The notes beneath the pieces were generated by a model. That model had not been told where the DNA came from, ran no database searches, and saw nothing but the letters and a program-made list of their open reading frames with translations. A stretch of DNA of 64,000 nucleotides from Trachythela sp. YZ-2020 (Eukaryota; Cnidaria; Anthozoa; Malacalcyonacea; Clavulariidae): positions 2,208,501 through 2,272,500 of the forward strand of contig JADLSH010000073.1 in assembly GCA_016169945.1 (NCBI GenBank). Reading direction: 5' to 3'. Positions 13,601-24,092 of the stretch are shown in pieces; position 1 is the first letter of the stretch; each line of letters starts with the position of its first letter. A program made the position numbers and the translations under genes.

Positions 13601-16600
13601 GAGGAGAGCAACTTTAAAGAAAGCTGCCTTTTCATGATTTTCTTGTTTGGCTTCGTTAGCTAGGATTTCAGCCATAGAGATGGCGGTGTATTGATCAAAA
13701 TCCACCAATTTCCTAATTCCATACGAAGTCAATGATTTTATTCGGGCAGAAATATCCGGTTTCTGTTGACTCTCCAAAAGGCTAATTCTCATAGCCAACT
13801 GATCAAACGATTTTTTCTATACACGAAAGATATCGATATATACAGTTGACATTTATAATCACAGACGATAACATCTGGGATGGGCAGACTAACCGAGAAA
13901 TGGGAATTCATGAAAGCTTACATTCCCGAAGCCTCCAAACTCATAGATTGAATAAGCACAGCAGGAATGCAAATAACGAAAGAGGAAGAAATGGAAGCCC
14001 CGGGAATGAAAGCAATGAAGCGTCAGTAATCCGACTAGGGAATTAGACTCCCTTTTCAAAGCTAACACCCCGTTAAAAGATTGAGTAGAAATTATACGAA
14101 AAGAAGAATTGGAAAAGTGAAGAAACACCAACGTTATAGGGAACAAGTAAAATTAGCTACTCAACCATATTATATAATATTATATGTTGGGATATGTTGG
14201 GATATCCTGTTGGGATATCCACGAGCACATACATCACAGGTAAAATTCTTCCATGGCAAAATCACGACACTATAGATATTGCAGACAAAATCGTATATGC
14301 CAAAATATGTTACCTATTGAATATCGCATGGCAAAATGTCTATAACGCCACAGAGGAAATTATATATCTCATTGAAAATATCTCATTGAAAGTATCTCAT
14401 TGAAAATATCTTATACGCCGCGTGTTGAAACTATCCCATGACAAAATACTTCCTACGCCACCTGTTGAAATGATCAAGGCAAGCATGGATGTACCCCCAT
14501 TGGAAATTATCTCAAGGGGAAAAGTTTATTTATTTACTTATCTATTTATTTATTTATTTACTTATTTAGTAATTTATTTATAGGTATATACAGACATATA
14601 CACACACATATCTATACATATATGTCTACACAAATACTTCCTAGAGCACATACTGAAATGATCTCATACCGAACATTTATATATTCCACAATGTTAAAAG
14701 TATCGGAAAGGAAAATTGTTATACGCCACATGTTGATATGATCTCATGGCAAAATACATTCGACGCCACATATTGAAATTATCTCATGACAAAACTGAAA
14801 GGTCACATGTTGAGATGATCTCATGGCAAAATACTCTCTACGCTACATATTAAAGTTATCACATGCCAAAACTCAAACGCCACATGTTGATATGATCTCA
14901 TGGCAAAATATATTCTACGCCACATATTGAAATTATCTCATGGCAAAACTCTAACGCCACATGTTGAAATGATCTCATGGCAAAATACTTTCTACGCCAC
15001 ATATTGACATTATCTCATGGCAAAACTCAAACGCCACATGTTGATATTATCTCATGGCAAAATACTATCTATGCCACAAATTGAAATTATCTCATGGCAA
15101 AACTGAAACGCCAAATGGTGATATTATCTCATGGCAAAATACTATGTATGCCACATATTGAAATTATCTCATGGCAAACTGAAACGCCACATGTTGATAT
15201 TATCTCATGGCAAAATACTATCTACGCCACATATTGAAATTGTCTCATAGCAAAACTCAAACGTCACATGTTGAACTGAGCGCGTGGCCAAATACTTCCT
15301 ATGCCACATATTAAAATTATGTTATGGCAAGTATTGATATACGCCACAACATTAACGCTATCACAAGGAGATACCTAATGTTAAAATTACCCCAAGGTAA
15401 GGTGTATATACGCCACATGTTGAAATGATCTCATGGCAAACATATGTTTGTGCGCTACAACGTTAAACCTATCGCAAGGAGAATTAGTTTATACACCGCA
15501 GGTTGAAATTATCTGATGTCAAATACAACGGCTCATACGCCACGCATGAGAACTATCTGCGGGCAAAACCTAAAACGAAATTATCGGGAGTATCGCAAAA
15601 CAAAGTAAATGTCCGATTGTGCAATCAAAAGCTATTAACAGGATAATGAAGTGTACATGCAAGCCTAAGGCATGAGTGCATGGCGAGCGTGGGCGAGTAC
15701 ATAAATTTAATAGGTGAAGAAAATTTACAGCAACAACGATCAACATAGGCATGCATGGCAGATTACAAATATTATAAAATGTAGTAGACAGAGCAAAGTT
15801 GTGATTTGTAGACGGAGCCAAGCGCCGAGGGAGTACCCTTCGCCTCCCCGCGAGATAAAACAAACCGAGAATGGGGTAGAGGAACGGAAAGTTAGGCGGC
15901 AAACAAACTACATGCAGCAACAAAGGTAACGCAAACGGGGAAACAGACTAATGGCCCGAAACGGATATGCAAAATATTGATATAATAAGGCGGTATAGTG
16001 CTGCGAATATGGATTTTGTCCAGGAAGCAGCATGCGAAATAATATAGATAACGGTATAAAGCCAAGAATGTAAGGCAAGGGGAAGGAACTTACGATTTTT
16101 AGCTAAACTTACGTGATGCTAGCGCAGGATTAAGACGGGCGACTTTACTAGTTTGGGCGACCATGCATGCAGAGCAATAAAAGCTTCTACTTAAATAAAA
16201 CATATACGATCCCATATTATACCTCTAAACGTGGTTCAACAGCTGGATCGTTTGACGTTGGTGGTGCAGCAGATGTAGAGCCGGCAAAACGAGGAACTTG
16301 CTCTGCTGGAGTTGCTTCTGTACCTTCGTGATCAGACATTGTGCTTGCAGCGCTGACTCGATCAAAGTGGTGGTAATTTATTCCTGCTGATCATGTTTAT
16401 AGGCGCGCTAGTTGAGCCCGCTGTAAATAGTTTGAAGCATGCTCCAAAGGGATCACTTTGTTCCTGCTAACGAGATAGTGAAGTATATTTGCAAGCCTAA
16501 AAGAAAATTTAAAACCCACCCACCCACCTCGTATGCTCAGATGGTATTCATTGGTTACAAAGAGAACAGATTATGGAACATTTATATCTTGGAAACGGCG

Positions 16601-18991
16601 AAAACATGGGAGAACACTTTATTAATATGAATTAATGTTGTTATACTTAGTAGATGTTGAAGATTTTTCAAACATTCAAGAGCACTTTAATGTGCAAACA
16701 TTACTAATAGTAAGAATATTATATATATGGGAAATACTTAGTGATTTTGACGTTATTTGTTGATGGTTCTTATTGAAAATAAAACATGGTTTTGGGGTTG
16801 AAGTGCTCCCAATGGTCACATTCATGCCCATAGACTCAGGTATTTGGGTGTAACTATAATCAGTCGAATCGTAAGGACTGTCCAAGGGGATTATCACCCA
16901 TTGGTTCAGGTAATGTCGGAGAGGGTCGCAACCTTGAGGACAGGGCTCTATCGGGGTTTTTACCCCTAGGGCATTTAGTCTCTCCTAGCGGGTCTCATGT
17001 ATACCCCCGTGGGATGAAAATTAAGGCTTTAACGAGTCTCTTGGGATGAACACACTTTTATAACAGTTGATGTATGTACATGTATAACCGGAGTACTTCA
17101 CCCCCCTAAACCCATTCTCCCACATACAATTGTTATCTGTGTTATTATTTTTCATATGTTTGAAGAGCAATTGAACTATTAACCAAGTTAAATTGGTTGT
17201 CTCAGATGCATTCTATTTTAACCAATATTATTTGGTCAAAACAACCGAAATATTGGTTAAAATAACCAAAGTGTTGGTTGTTTTCACCAATAAAATATTG
17301 CTGAAATATGTGCATTTGAGACAACCAATTTAAATTCATTTGGTTGTTTTAACTAATCAGTTTTTCCAGTGTAGAAAGCTGTTGCAATAATTAAGACAGA
17401 ATTCGCAGATATTCATATTAAACACCGCTTGTGCAAAAAGGCAAGGAAATCTCCGAATGTTTATCTTTGTGAATAAGGTGGGTCTTTACTTTATAACGTT
17501 GAAGGTATGGCGGCATGCCGCGATGGTTTCAGAATGTACATTATAAACATGTAATTTCATAGCTTAGAATTTATCGTTTATACAGTCAACAAATAGTTTA
17601 TCTTATCCGATCATGTAGGAAATAGCGGTATTTCCGAATTCCGATGAACACCAATTAATGTTTCTCTTGTTTGAAATCCCATTCGTTTTACACAGTACAA
17701 ATATTCTTCACTCGCTTTAAATTTATCAAATATTTGGGATTTGTAATCGTGTATTTCTCGAGCAACAATTAATGGAAGTCAACAAAAACTATATTTGTTA
17801 AGTTTGCTATGAGAAAATATATATTCTGGTAATGCTTTTGTTAGTGAAGCTATATGTATTCCATTTATACCATATCCTGAAAGTTCGTTAGAGTTGTACA
17901 AATTGATTTAGAACTGCACGTTGGATTAAAATCCCTGGATTAAATCGTCTGATTTGTTTATTTTTTATCACGTGATCGCTTTTGCATTCGCTATGAAAGC
18001 ACACGTTTTCCCCCCACCCATTCAACTAACTTCCAGACGAAGGGCCTTCGCTCGAAACGTCGAAGTTCTTATTGTATTTTTCAGGTAGTTTTACACAACA
18101 GTCAACCCCCGTATATCAGGTAGTTTTACACAACAGTCAACCGCCGATACGCACACTGCCACTGGCACCGCACGTTCGAGTCATTCGAACTGCTTATTTC
18201 GCACTGCTACATTTTAATATTTCTAACTTATTAAAGAAGAACATCTTACCATAACACTCGCATTCTTAGTACGTGGAAATGGTGTCCACACATTGAGTAT
18301 TAAACAGTGTTCAGTGATTGTCAATCCAGGCTGCTTTGGTTGAATACATGCGATTATATCTTCAGTACTATTTAAGGTGCCTATAAAGCAAATACGTTTT
18401 CTATTAAAAATATTCTTTCCTTTCTAGTTGGAACTCGAACTCCATCTGGGCAAATGTTCGAGAATTTGAAGAATATTTTATGCATAGAAGTGGAAAAATG
18501 TGATTTCGACCGGCAATATTTAATCGTATGGTAGTTCGCCATTGTTGATCGGAATGATGCAAGAAACGGGTATATCATTTAACAGCTAAAGACCTGGTAT
18601 TACAATGCAATGTAATGCAATGCAATGCAATACTTTATTGACAACTCCCCAAAGGGGCTTTTCAGTGACAATATAAAAGTTCAACACCTCCGACGGTATT
18701 TATTAATAAGAAAATTGCTTTTCGCACGAACTATATTCGCTAGTGTCGAAACGTTGAGTCGTGGATGTGATTCAACAGGGCGGGATTGCATTAATTTACT
18801 AGCGATTAATATCAAAAGCTCGTAAATTGAAACATTACCGCTCCAAGGTTTTCTAGGTTGAGGTTTCTCAAATCTTAGTTGACCAACTGGAGCTTCAGCA
18901 TAAGGAATGTTGAGGAACTTCTGGACACTGATTCCAGCTAAACTGGAAGACTGGATTATGCCTCGTATCAAACCTGATTTGGTCCTGATCA
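1652..18991 (-). CDS. Carboxylesterase/cholinesterase-like protein, copy 1 (first exon not found)
   Basis: Type-B carboxylesterase, an alpha/beta hydrolase that cleaves ester substrates; the natural substrate is unknown. Six phase-consistent minus-strand exons: 18991-18839 (IPYAEAP, KPWSG), 18380-18250 (EHCLILNVWTP), 4533-4395 (WIHGGAF oxyanion-hole region), 4167-3335 (nucleophile Ser in FGESAG, acidic Glu in TKDE, His in FAAHALD), 3105-3005 (WTNFAKTG), 1931-1652 (DPN, WPRH, C terminus). Together they give 544 codons plus stop, and every junction has GT/AG and matching phase. The hydrophobic tail after TSGSTRNS suggests a GPI anchor or membrane end. Exon 3 of this series differs from copy 2 by an in-frame replacement that shortens it by 12 bp. 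The intron between 18250 and 4533 is 13.7 kb of nested transposons. The exon with start codon and signal peptide lies above 18991 and was not identified. The triad is complete, so it may be functional. Confidence 0.85.
2660..2930 (-). repeat. tRNA-derived SINE in an esterase intron
   Basis: Read on the minus strand, the head carries a box A-like GGTGGCGCAATCG and a box B-like GGTTCGATTC with tRNA-like spacing. A body follows containing CTCCAGGTACTCCGGTTTCC, a segment I recognise as a recurrent SINE-like body motif in invertebrate DNA. It lies in the intron between the exons ending at 3005 and starting at 1931. The paralogous copy at 58990-59243 lacks about 37 bp after the head. Confidence 0.6.
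5210..5802. mobile_element. TA-target MITE, first of two
   Basis: Non-autonomous DNA transposon of 593 bp starting CAGGGTGTATAAAAAA, with a long terminal inverted repeat of roughly 150 bp (shared tracts GTGACGCGTTTTG and TGCGGAAAGATCAG with their inverse at the right end). It is flanked by TA at 5208-5209 and 5803-5804. TA target and termini suggest the Tc1/mariner group. No transposase is encoded. Confidence 0.8.
5805..6402. mobile_element. TA-target MITE, second of two, sharing a TA
   Basis: A second, related element of 598 bp (CAGGGGTGTATAAAAAAGG at the left, CACCCTG at the right) directly abutting the first, with a single TA at 5803-5804 between them and TA at 6403-6404 on the right. Deleting both elements and one TA restores the interrupted Penelope coding line. 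One element evidently inserted into the target TA bordering the other. Confidence 0.8.
6990..8701 (+). pseudogene. Penelope-like element, sense arm: reverse transcriptase and GIY-YIG nuclease
   Basis: Plus-strand coding remnant. Residues in order: RPIVSACGWPTELISSY, MDVKSLYT (RT motif A region), GVAMGTKMGSNYANLL (motif B), RYIDDCLG (motif C, catalytic Asp pair), then SFLDI and FYKPTDSH. After a frameshift near 7765 comes the linker, then YCISCSKCGMLYIGETGR, the GIY-YIG endonuclease signature, near 8250-8310. A last conserved block resembling LGTIHPLGINERLSYI, in a shifted frame, ends near 8540. The 5' RT part is missing and several frame breaks make it inactive. Penelope-type elements reverse transcribe their RNA at the cut made by this nuclease. 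The 3' tail of the same insertion is at 17945-18146, displaced by later insertions. Confidence 0.85.
9417..10765 (-). pseudogene. DIRS tyrosine recombinase
   Basis: Integrates the circular DNA form of a DIRS element. The reading line starts after an acceptor-like TTTATTTGTAG (near 10765) with a zinc-ribbon-like CPACAYPNDHSFRFCQNCG (10745-10690), then an N-terminal helical region (VRAYDRHLPPSR). The catalytic domain has Arg in SGDRGGDLGQLK, HSFR in GETLHSFRAGCA, His in HIGW and a terminal Tyr in ANYYLK. Three frames are used (breaks near 10490 and 9725), so it is disrupted although the R, HxxR, H and Y positions are all visible. It is the most 3' gene of the element, as in DIRS and Ngaro. Confidence 0.8.
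10869..11759 (-). pseudogene. DIRS RNase H and downstream region
   Basis: Ribonuclease H part of the retroelement polyprotein, which removes RNA from RNA-DNA hybrids. Visible features: KLYSDSSAFAWGG (first catalytic Asp), NVKETLALNN (catalytic Glu), VFTDSQVL (second Asp) and LNFADNPSR (last Asp). A block typical of DIRS/Ngaro follows: FGDHSVDLMALPSNAQ, YAFPPIALIPTVLRFI and VIPDIRPRKFWWP. This 296-codon stretch is open. It joins the RT upstream through a connection region at 12180-11760 that needs other frames. Confidence 0.8.
12140..13102 (-). pseudogene. DIRS reverse transcriptase
   Basis: Reverse transcriptase domain of the element. Motifs seen: SKPRLCNDNRFLN (fingers), YQTICDDKSGYDHILV (motif A, catalytic Asp), GFQWGGWYF, NTIPFGWKSSAYIYHS (motif B) and LYIDDRH (motif C, Asp pair). 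After YIDDRH the frame is lost near 12185 and conserved-looking coding continues in a second frame towards 11760. The upstream part (GFDPMRSAPIKHHGW) may be gag-pol linker. Confidence 0.8.
13274..16339 (-). CDS. DIRS Gag-like protein with CCHC zinc knuckle, two-exon model
   Basis: Structural, RNA-binding protein of the retroelement. The main exon 13816-13274 (180 codons plus stop) has a helical body and the knuckle CFFCGLPGHIAARC near its end, followed by a basic tail. It lacks a good start codon: an in-frame stop lies directly upstream, inside an acceptor-like TGTATAG that abuts the exon. A 39-codon open exon at 16339-16223 starts MSDHEGTEATPAE, ends in GAG|GTATAA, and joins in phase 0, giving 219 residues. 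The join spans a 2.4 kb intron that contains the satellite. The main exon is firm; the leader exon is my inference from phase and position. Confidence 0.65.
14400..15560. repeat. Diverged minisatellite inside the DIRS insertion
   Basis: Tandem units of about 36-40 bp built on GCCACATGTTGAAATGATC, TCATGGCAAAA. In 14740-15270 two monomer types alternate, one with ATATTGAAATT and one with ATGTTGAtATg/t, giving a higher-order repeat of about 75 bp. Units decay towards both ends. A simple TTTA/CTTA tract at 14525-14580 interrupts it. It has no coding potential and is not a CRISPR array: the spacers are also repeats. Confidence 0.85.
15561..17182. other. 5' part of the DIRS insertion, no gene beyond the gag leader
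   Basis: Apart from the candidate leader exon at 16339-16223 this stretch shows no supported gene. The part 16920-17010 is GC-richer with short hairpins (GGGTTTTTACCCC, CTAGCGGG). It could hold the terminal repeat and promoter of the element, but I could not match it to the other end. Confidence 0.4.
17945..18146 (+). mobile_element. Penelope 3' tail with hammerhead-like motif (copy 1)
   Basis: Continuation of the Penelope 3' UTR after the nested insertions. It contains CAGACGAAGGGCC, TTCGCTCGAAACGTC (18033-18060), similar in layout to the core of hammerhead ribozymes known in Penelope elements (CUGANGA, stem II, GAAAC, GUC), with one core mismatch (A for U). The last roughly 40 bp (CAGGTAGTTTTACACAACAG, TCAACC) are tandemly duplicated. 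Confidence 0.6.
18600..18690. repeat. LINE 3'-end remnant
   Basis: A short tract TAATGCAATGCAATGCAATA followed by CTTTATTGACAACTCCCC and GGGGCTTTTCAGTGAC. The second part recurs near 48056 (GGGGCTTTTCAGTGACCG). It resembles the tail of a microsatellite-ended LINE in reverse orientation. It lies in an esterase intron. Confidence 0.4.
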
Positions 18992-19009
18992 CTGTCGAAT
19001 ATATAAAAT

Positions 19010-20157
<1,148 letters not shown>

Positions 20158-20491
20158 CAGGGATGGATCCAGCTTTGTTTGATAGCGGGGGTGCTAAGTG
20201 GGCTTTGGTCATGAAGCAGGGCGTGGTCAGCGACCGAGGAAGGATGAATCACCACTGAGGACCCTACAGGGTCAAGGGAGTTATCTTGTCAGAATTTTTT
20301 TGAAAAATAAGATGGCCTAGATGGTCAAAAATGCCCATCAATGGCCCAATATTATATTTTTGTTTGATAAATGCCCTGTCAAATCCAAAATTTGGATTTG
20401 ATATGGGAATTGGCACCCCTCCTGCACCCCCCTTGGCCAAGGCTAGGAGGGGTGCGCACCCCCCTGCACCCCCCCAGTAAATCCATCCCTG
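20158..20491. mobile_element. hAT-type MITE with 8-bp target duplication
   Basis: A 334-bp element with termini CAGGGATGGATC and its inverse ATCCATCCCTG, flanked on both sides by AAAGTGAC (20150-20157 and 20492-20499). The 8-bp duplication and CAGGG terminus are hAT hallmarks. The interior has C-rich inverted stretches and no gene. Confidence 0.85.
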
Positions 20492-22442
20492 AAAGTGACC
20501 CCAAAAATTATTCTGCCCGCGCCATCGAACTAAAGCATCGAAGCCCCAAAAATAGCATTCAGTTACGTCGAAATGTCCCACCGACCTCTTGAACTATAGT
20601 CCTCGACTATGACCAGTGAAATACTATGGCATGAGTAATCATAGTAAAACCTCAACACTATAGCATAAACTTCTGCAATATACATACCTTCTCCCTGATT
20701 GGCTGATATCTCACAAAAAACATTGAGGAGGAGGGAATATGCAATTATGACCAACATTTTTTCTGTGAAACATCGAGAATATAAGATGTACAGTAAACTT
20801 TATATACGCTATCATATTATAATTTCAGATGAATCATAGATTAATGACTAGCTCATATAAATATCGAATCTACTGTATGTATCACAAAAAATGCTAAGCT
20901 CACTCCCCACTTGAAAATTCCGATCAGAACTTTTCACTAACAGATTGTATAGAGTATACAGGTATTACGCTTACCTATAATATATAATTATATTATACAT
21001 AAATTTGACTATACAATAAAACACAAAACATACTCCGTCTTGTTCGCTCAAGATTTGAATTACAAACAAGAATACATGACTATATGCAGATGCAGTGTGC
21101 ATGCATCTTGAGCGCACAAGATGCTTTTATTCGGAGTATGTTTTGTGTTATATTTTCTAAAATTGTCGGCTGGATTCCTTCCTAATCAATCCTAACTAGT
21201 CATACCTATACTCAGCGGGTTACCATATACGTGCAGGCCACAAGAAAGTTATCCTAACTTATAGCCTGTAAAAATGATCTATGGGAGAAGAGCGGAGTTC
21301 GAGTAGTTTCGAAAGATCGTTGACTATCTCTTTCTGAAAGGTGCTTGGCACTGCTTGCTCTAACGAGTGCCCGGCCTGCCGGCCCTGCGTGGTTCGGATT
21401 TTACCTCTGCGCATAAATTTATAGCGATTAAATTGCGAAAGATCTAGGTTTAGGCGTTAAACGCAAATGTGACTGTAATTCTCAGAGAGGTACTCAGAAA
21501 TGCATGAAAATGTTCGTCCGTATCTATGAAAGGAAACGTTTAACGGCCTTCAACCTCAATATGTTAAGACTATTAGCAAATGTTGCAACATTCTTGCATT
21601 CCGGTTGTATAAACACTCGCGATTTGAAACACAAACATATAATTTTTTACGCTGAACAACTCACCAGCTTGAAATAGATATATACACTTTTCCACTTGAT
21701 CAATACACTGTCAGGATGTTGTTCCCGCTAAAGATAATCCAATTGCAATATATTCACCAATTCTTGCAGAACAACCTTCTTTTGTATACCCCAAAGTGAT
21801 AATTATTCAATATGACGGTGCAAAAATTATACATAAAATTATGTAATATGATATTGTTAGCTTGACATGACGCCTGTGTGTATTTATATCTCATCAGTAT
21901 GTGATAAATTTGCAAAGCGCTCAATGGGTATATATTGGCCGTAATACAACTATACATCTAAGACATCTTTGACTTTTACCGGAAAAAGTAAAGAGCACGG
22001 ATAGCACATGCGTACGCCATACACATACATCCGAGGGGCTAATCACTCGTAAAAAGTCTTTTGGACTTTCGAATGTCCGGGAATTTATCGTCGAAATTTT
22101 TGGGAATTTGTCAGACTTTTTCGGACCTTTTGTGCGAAATAGAACAATATTTTATTATTATTTTCAGTGTTCTGGTGAACTAATGCAGTAAAACGCAATT
22201 ATATCCGTTTTTCTTTAAATATATTCATAAAAAATACAAGAACTACCCGATCAGAGCAGTTGGCAGAATTCATACTTTACTTCAGGATAAAATTGCGTGA
22301 ATTAGAGTCTATATTTATGAGACAGAATGTCGATTCCGTCACACTCTTTCAAATTTTAAGGATTTTCGTTGAATTCAGTCGTATATTTTGGATTTTAAGT
22401 GTACTTTTTTATGAATTTTAAGAATTGTAAAGTATATTTAGA
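20492..22442. other. Intergenic, one foldback element, no gene
   Basis: No coding sequence I can support. It contains the foldback listed at 21020-21149 and otherwise unremarkable AT-rich DNA. Confidence 0.5.
21020..21149. repeat. 130-bp foldback element
   Basis: Perfect 18-bp inverted termini AACACAAAACATACTCCG / CGGAGTATGTTTTGTGTT, with a partial inner pair (CTCAAGAT / ATCTTGAG). Probably a small MITE; the target duplication is not clear. Confidence 0.7.
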
Positions 22443-22940
22443 GCCTGTGATATGATCCCGCTTGCCGAGACGTCTCGCCTAGCGGGACGAATATTTCCGT
22501 GTGTTCATATGCAGTTTTCATCCCGGCGCTTGCCGAGATGAAATTATAATGTTGTTCTATGATTAGGCTGCAAAACATGTACATGTCATGCACGAAACAC
22601 AAATATTTTAACGATTTTGTCGTTTTTCTTGATTTTTTTACAATGAAAAGCATTGGTTTAGCGACATATTTGATGCTTGTTTGGAAAACAAACATAAAAC
22701 TACGCTAAAATCGTCAAATTAAGCGGCAAAATCGAAAATTTGGTTTCTCGATTTCATCCCGGTAAGAGGGCTGGCGTGTTTATACGGAATATTTTTCATC
22801 CCGCCTACCTATGGTCTCGGCTCACACAGGCGAGATTTCGCCAATGAACGCGATGTAATTTTTTATAGTAAAAGAACTACGAGGCGAGATCATAGGTAGG
22901 CGAAACGTCTCGGTAAGCGGGATCATATGAACAGGTCCTA
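22443..22940. mobile_element. MITE with ATATGATCCCGCTT termini
   Basis: About 500 bp with imperfect terminal inverted repeats of roughly 45 bp. Left: CCTGTGATATGATCCCGC then TTGCCGAGACGTCTCGCCTA. The right end reads the inverse (TAGGCGAAACGTCTCGG, TAAGCGGGATCATATGAACA). Internal copies of the TTCATCCCGG motif occur. It encodes no protein. Confidence 0.7.
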
Positions 22941-23282
22941 ACATGGATTTTTGGAACCTTTATACAGACTTTGAACTTTTAGGACTTTTACGGACTTTTT
23001 GCCGAAGTATACGAGTCTTTTGGAATGATATGCCCATCGCATGCGTTACATTACGTAAGACTGAATATAACTCAGGTACTGATCAATTTTAGATGATGCT
23101 ACTCTGATGATGCTACTATAGTTTGGACTTGCAAAGGAAAGGTCGCGGGTTCGATATATTCCCATCATATCGCGCGGTCAACCAATGTTTCAGTTTCCAC
23201 TGTTTGGAGCAACTCAGAGTAACATCATCTAAAAATAACTCATTAGTCGCTGGGGCAACTGTGACTATATAGCTAGGTTTCG

Positions 23283-23412
23283 GCTAGACTTGCTCCAAGT
23301 CTGTCTCATGCGAAAATGCCTCTCCCAATTTTCTCGCCGCCCGTCTCCCGCCCGCATTTTCGCGCGCCTTAATATACTCCCCCTATAAGAGACAGACTTG
23401 GAGCTAGTCTAG
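23283..23412. repeat. Short inverted-repeat element
   Basis: Arms GCTAGACTTGCTCCAAGTCT, GTCTC and the inverse GAGACAGACTTGG, AGCTAGTC, about 27 bp each, with a GC-rich loop. The flanking sequence GGTTTCGGCTTGCATTTGTC recurs at 23411 and, diverged, at 24241. Confidence 0.6.
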
Positions 23413-23694
23413 GTTTCGGCTTGCATTTGTCGGCAATCTGCAATGGGCAATGCGCAATGTGCAATTTCGGTGGATGGTCACAAACGGTAAACTTCATGTA
23501 AATCGGAATATAGTTAACACAGATAATTCAACATGCCGACGGCGAGCGTCAGGAAGTGAAAATTAAATTTTAGGAATGACAATACATCATTCTCTCATCA
23601 TAGAGACATCGAAAAAAACCTTACATCGCTGAGACCTGAAACTATTAAATTGTGAAAATAAGAATGCCCTATGGAGAATCGAACTCGAGCGTTT

Positions 23695-24092
23695 GCGTTG
23701 GCGGGCTTACGATGTAGGACGCCAACGCGAACGACGACGGCCAAAAGAAACTCCTTCAAATAAATCATTTAAATAAAACTTGTCGTATATTATCAATCGT
23801 ATGAATTCACTTCAGTTTGAGGAAGTTGAGATAAGGGCTTTTTGGTTTAGAAGATTTCAACTTCAGTACTGAGCCAATTTGCTGAGTACCACTTCTCGCG
23901 TCTTGAAATGCAGACGTTGAACACAAGACGTAATTATCTGTAGTTTACCGTTGTAAACAGAGCGAGGATGACGTCTAAAACTCCCGTGGGATTTTAATTA
24001 TTCATTTCTATTCTAAAATACTATAAATTTCATTGTATTTATAGCCGTCGTCGTCACGTTGCCGTCTTAAATCGTAAGGTCCCTAATGCAAT
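23695..24092. mobile_element. MITE with CCTTACGAT termini, copy 1
   Basis: Diverged, inverted relative of the element at 25297-25676. Shared blocks include GAATTCACTTCAGTTTGAGG, GTACCACTTCTCGCG and CCGTCGTCGTCACGTTGCCG. Ends read TTACGATGTAGGACG and CGTAAGGTCCC. Non-coding. Confidence 0.65.

Larger units (their letters stand above)
8918..17182 (-). mobile_element. DIRS/Ngaro-type tyrosine-recombinase retroelement (8.3 kb insertion)
   Basis: Insertion defined by comparison with the empty site at 62752 in copy 2; no target duplication is evident, as expected of tyrosine-recombinase elements. Minus-strand order: a candidate gag leader exon (16339-16223), a satellite-filled 2.4 kb intron, gag with CCHC knuckle (13816-13274), reverse transcriptase (13102-12185), RNase H (11759-10869) and tyrosine recombinase (about 10765-9417). 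RT, RH and YR carry frameshifts, so the copy is probably dead. Terminal repeats and the internal complementary region were not resolved, so the extent rests on the empty site. Confidence 0.75.
8702..17938. mobile_element. CCAGGG-terminus element inside the Penelope insertion, itself split by a DIRS insertion
   Basis: The Penelope 3' UTR is interrupted by DNA starting CCAGGG and ending CCCTGG, with ATTAAA on both sides (8696-8701 and 17939-17944). A direct repeat TTTAGAACTGCAC lies near each end. In copy 2 the same element is only 994 bp (62541-63534). Here it is expanded by the insertion at 8918-17182. The target may be the 6-bp ATTAAA or a TTAA within it (piggyBac-like); no coding sequence belongs to it. 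Confidence 0.6.
1..18420. repeat. Tandem-paralogous block, copy 1 (esterase locus)
   Basis: From the first base this block matches 55698-64000 over exons, introns and shared transposons. Correspondences read by eye: 1-4620 with 55698-60965, 4623-5207 with 60967-61500, 7660-8917 with 61500-62752, and 17183-18420 with 62753-64000. Unmatched stretches are insertions or deletions: 1058-1548, 5210-6402 and 8918-17182 are extra here, while 57104-57372 and 57844-58776 are extra in copy 2. The duplication therefore predates those events. Both ends of the duplicated unit lie outside the window or are eroded. Confidence 0.9.

Noticed and set aside
14400..15560. CRISPR-like array of short repeats
   Set aside because: The spacers are themselves diverged repeat monomers, lengths drift, and the DNA is from an animal genome; it is a minisatellite.
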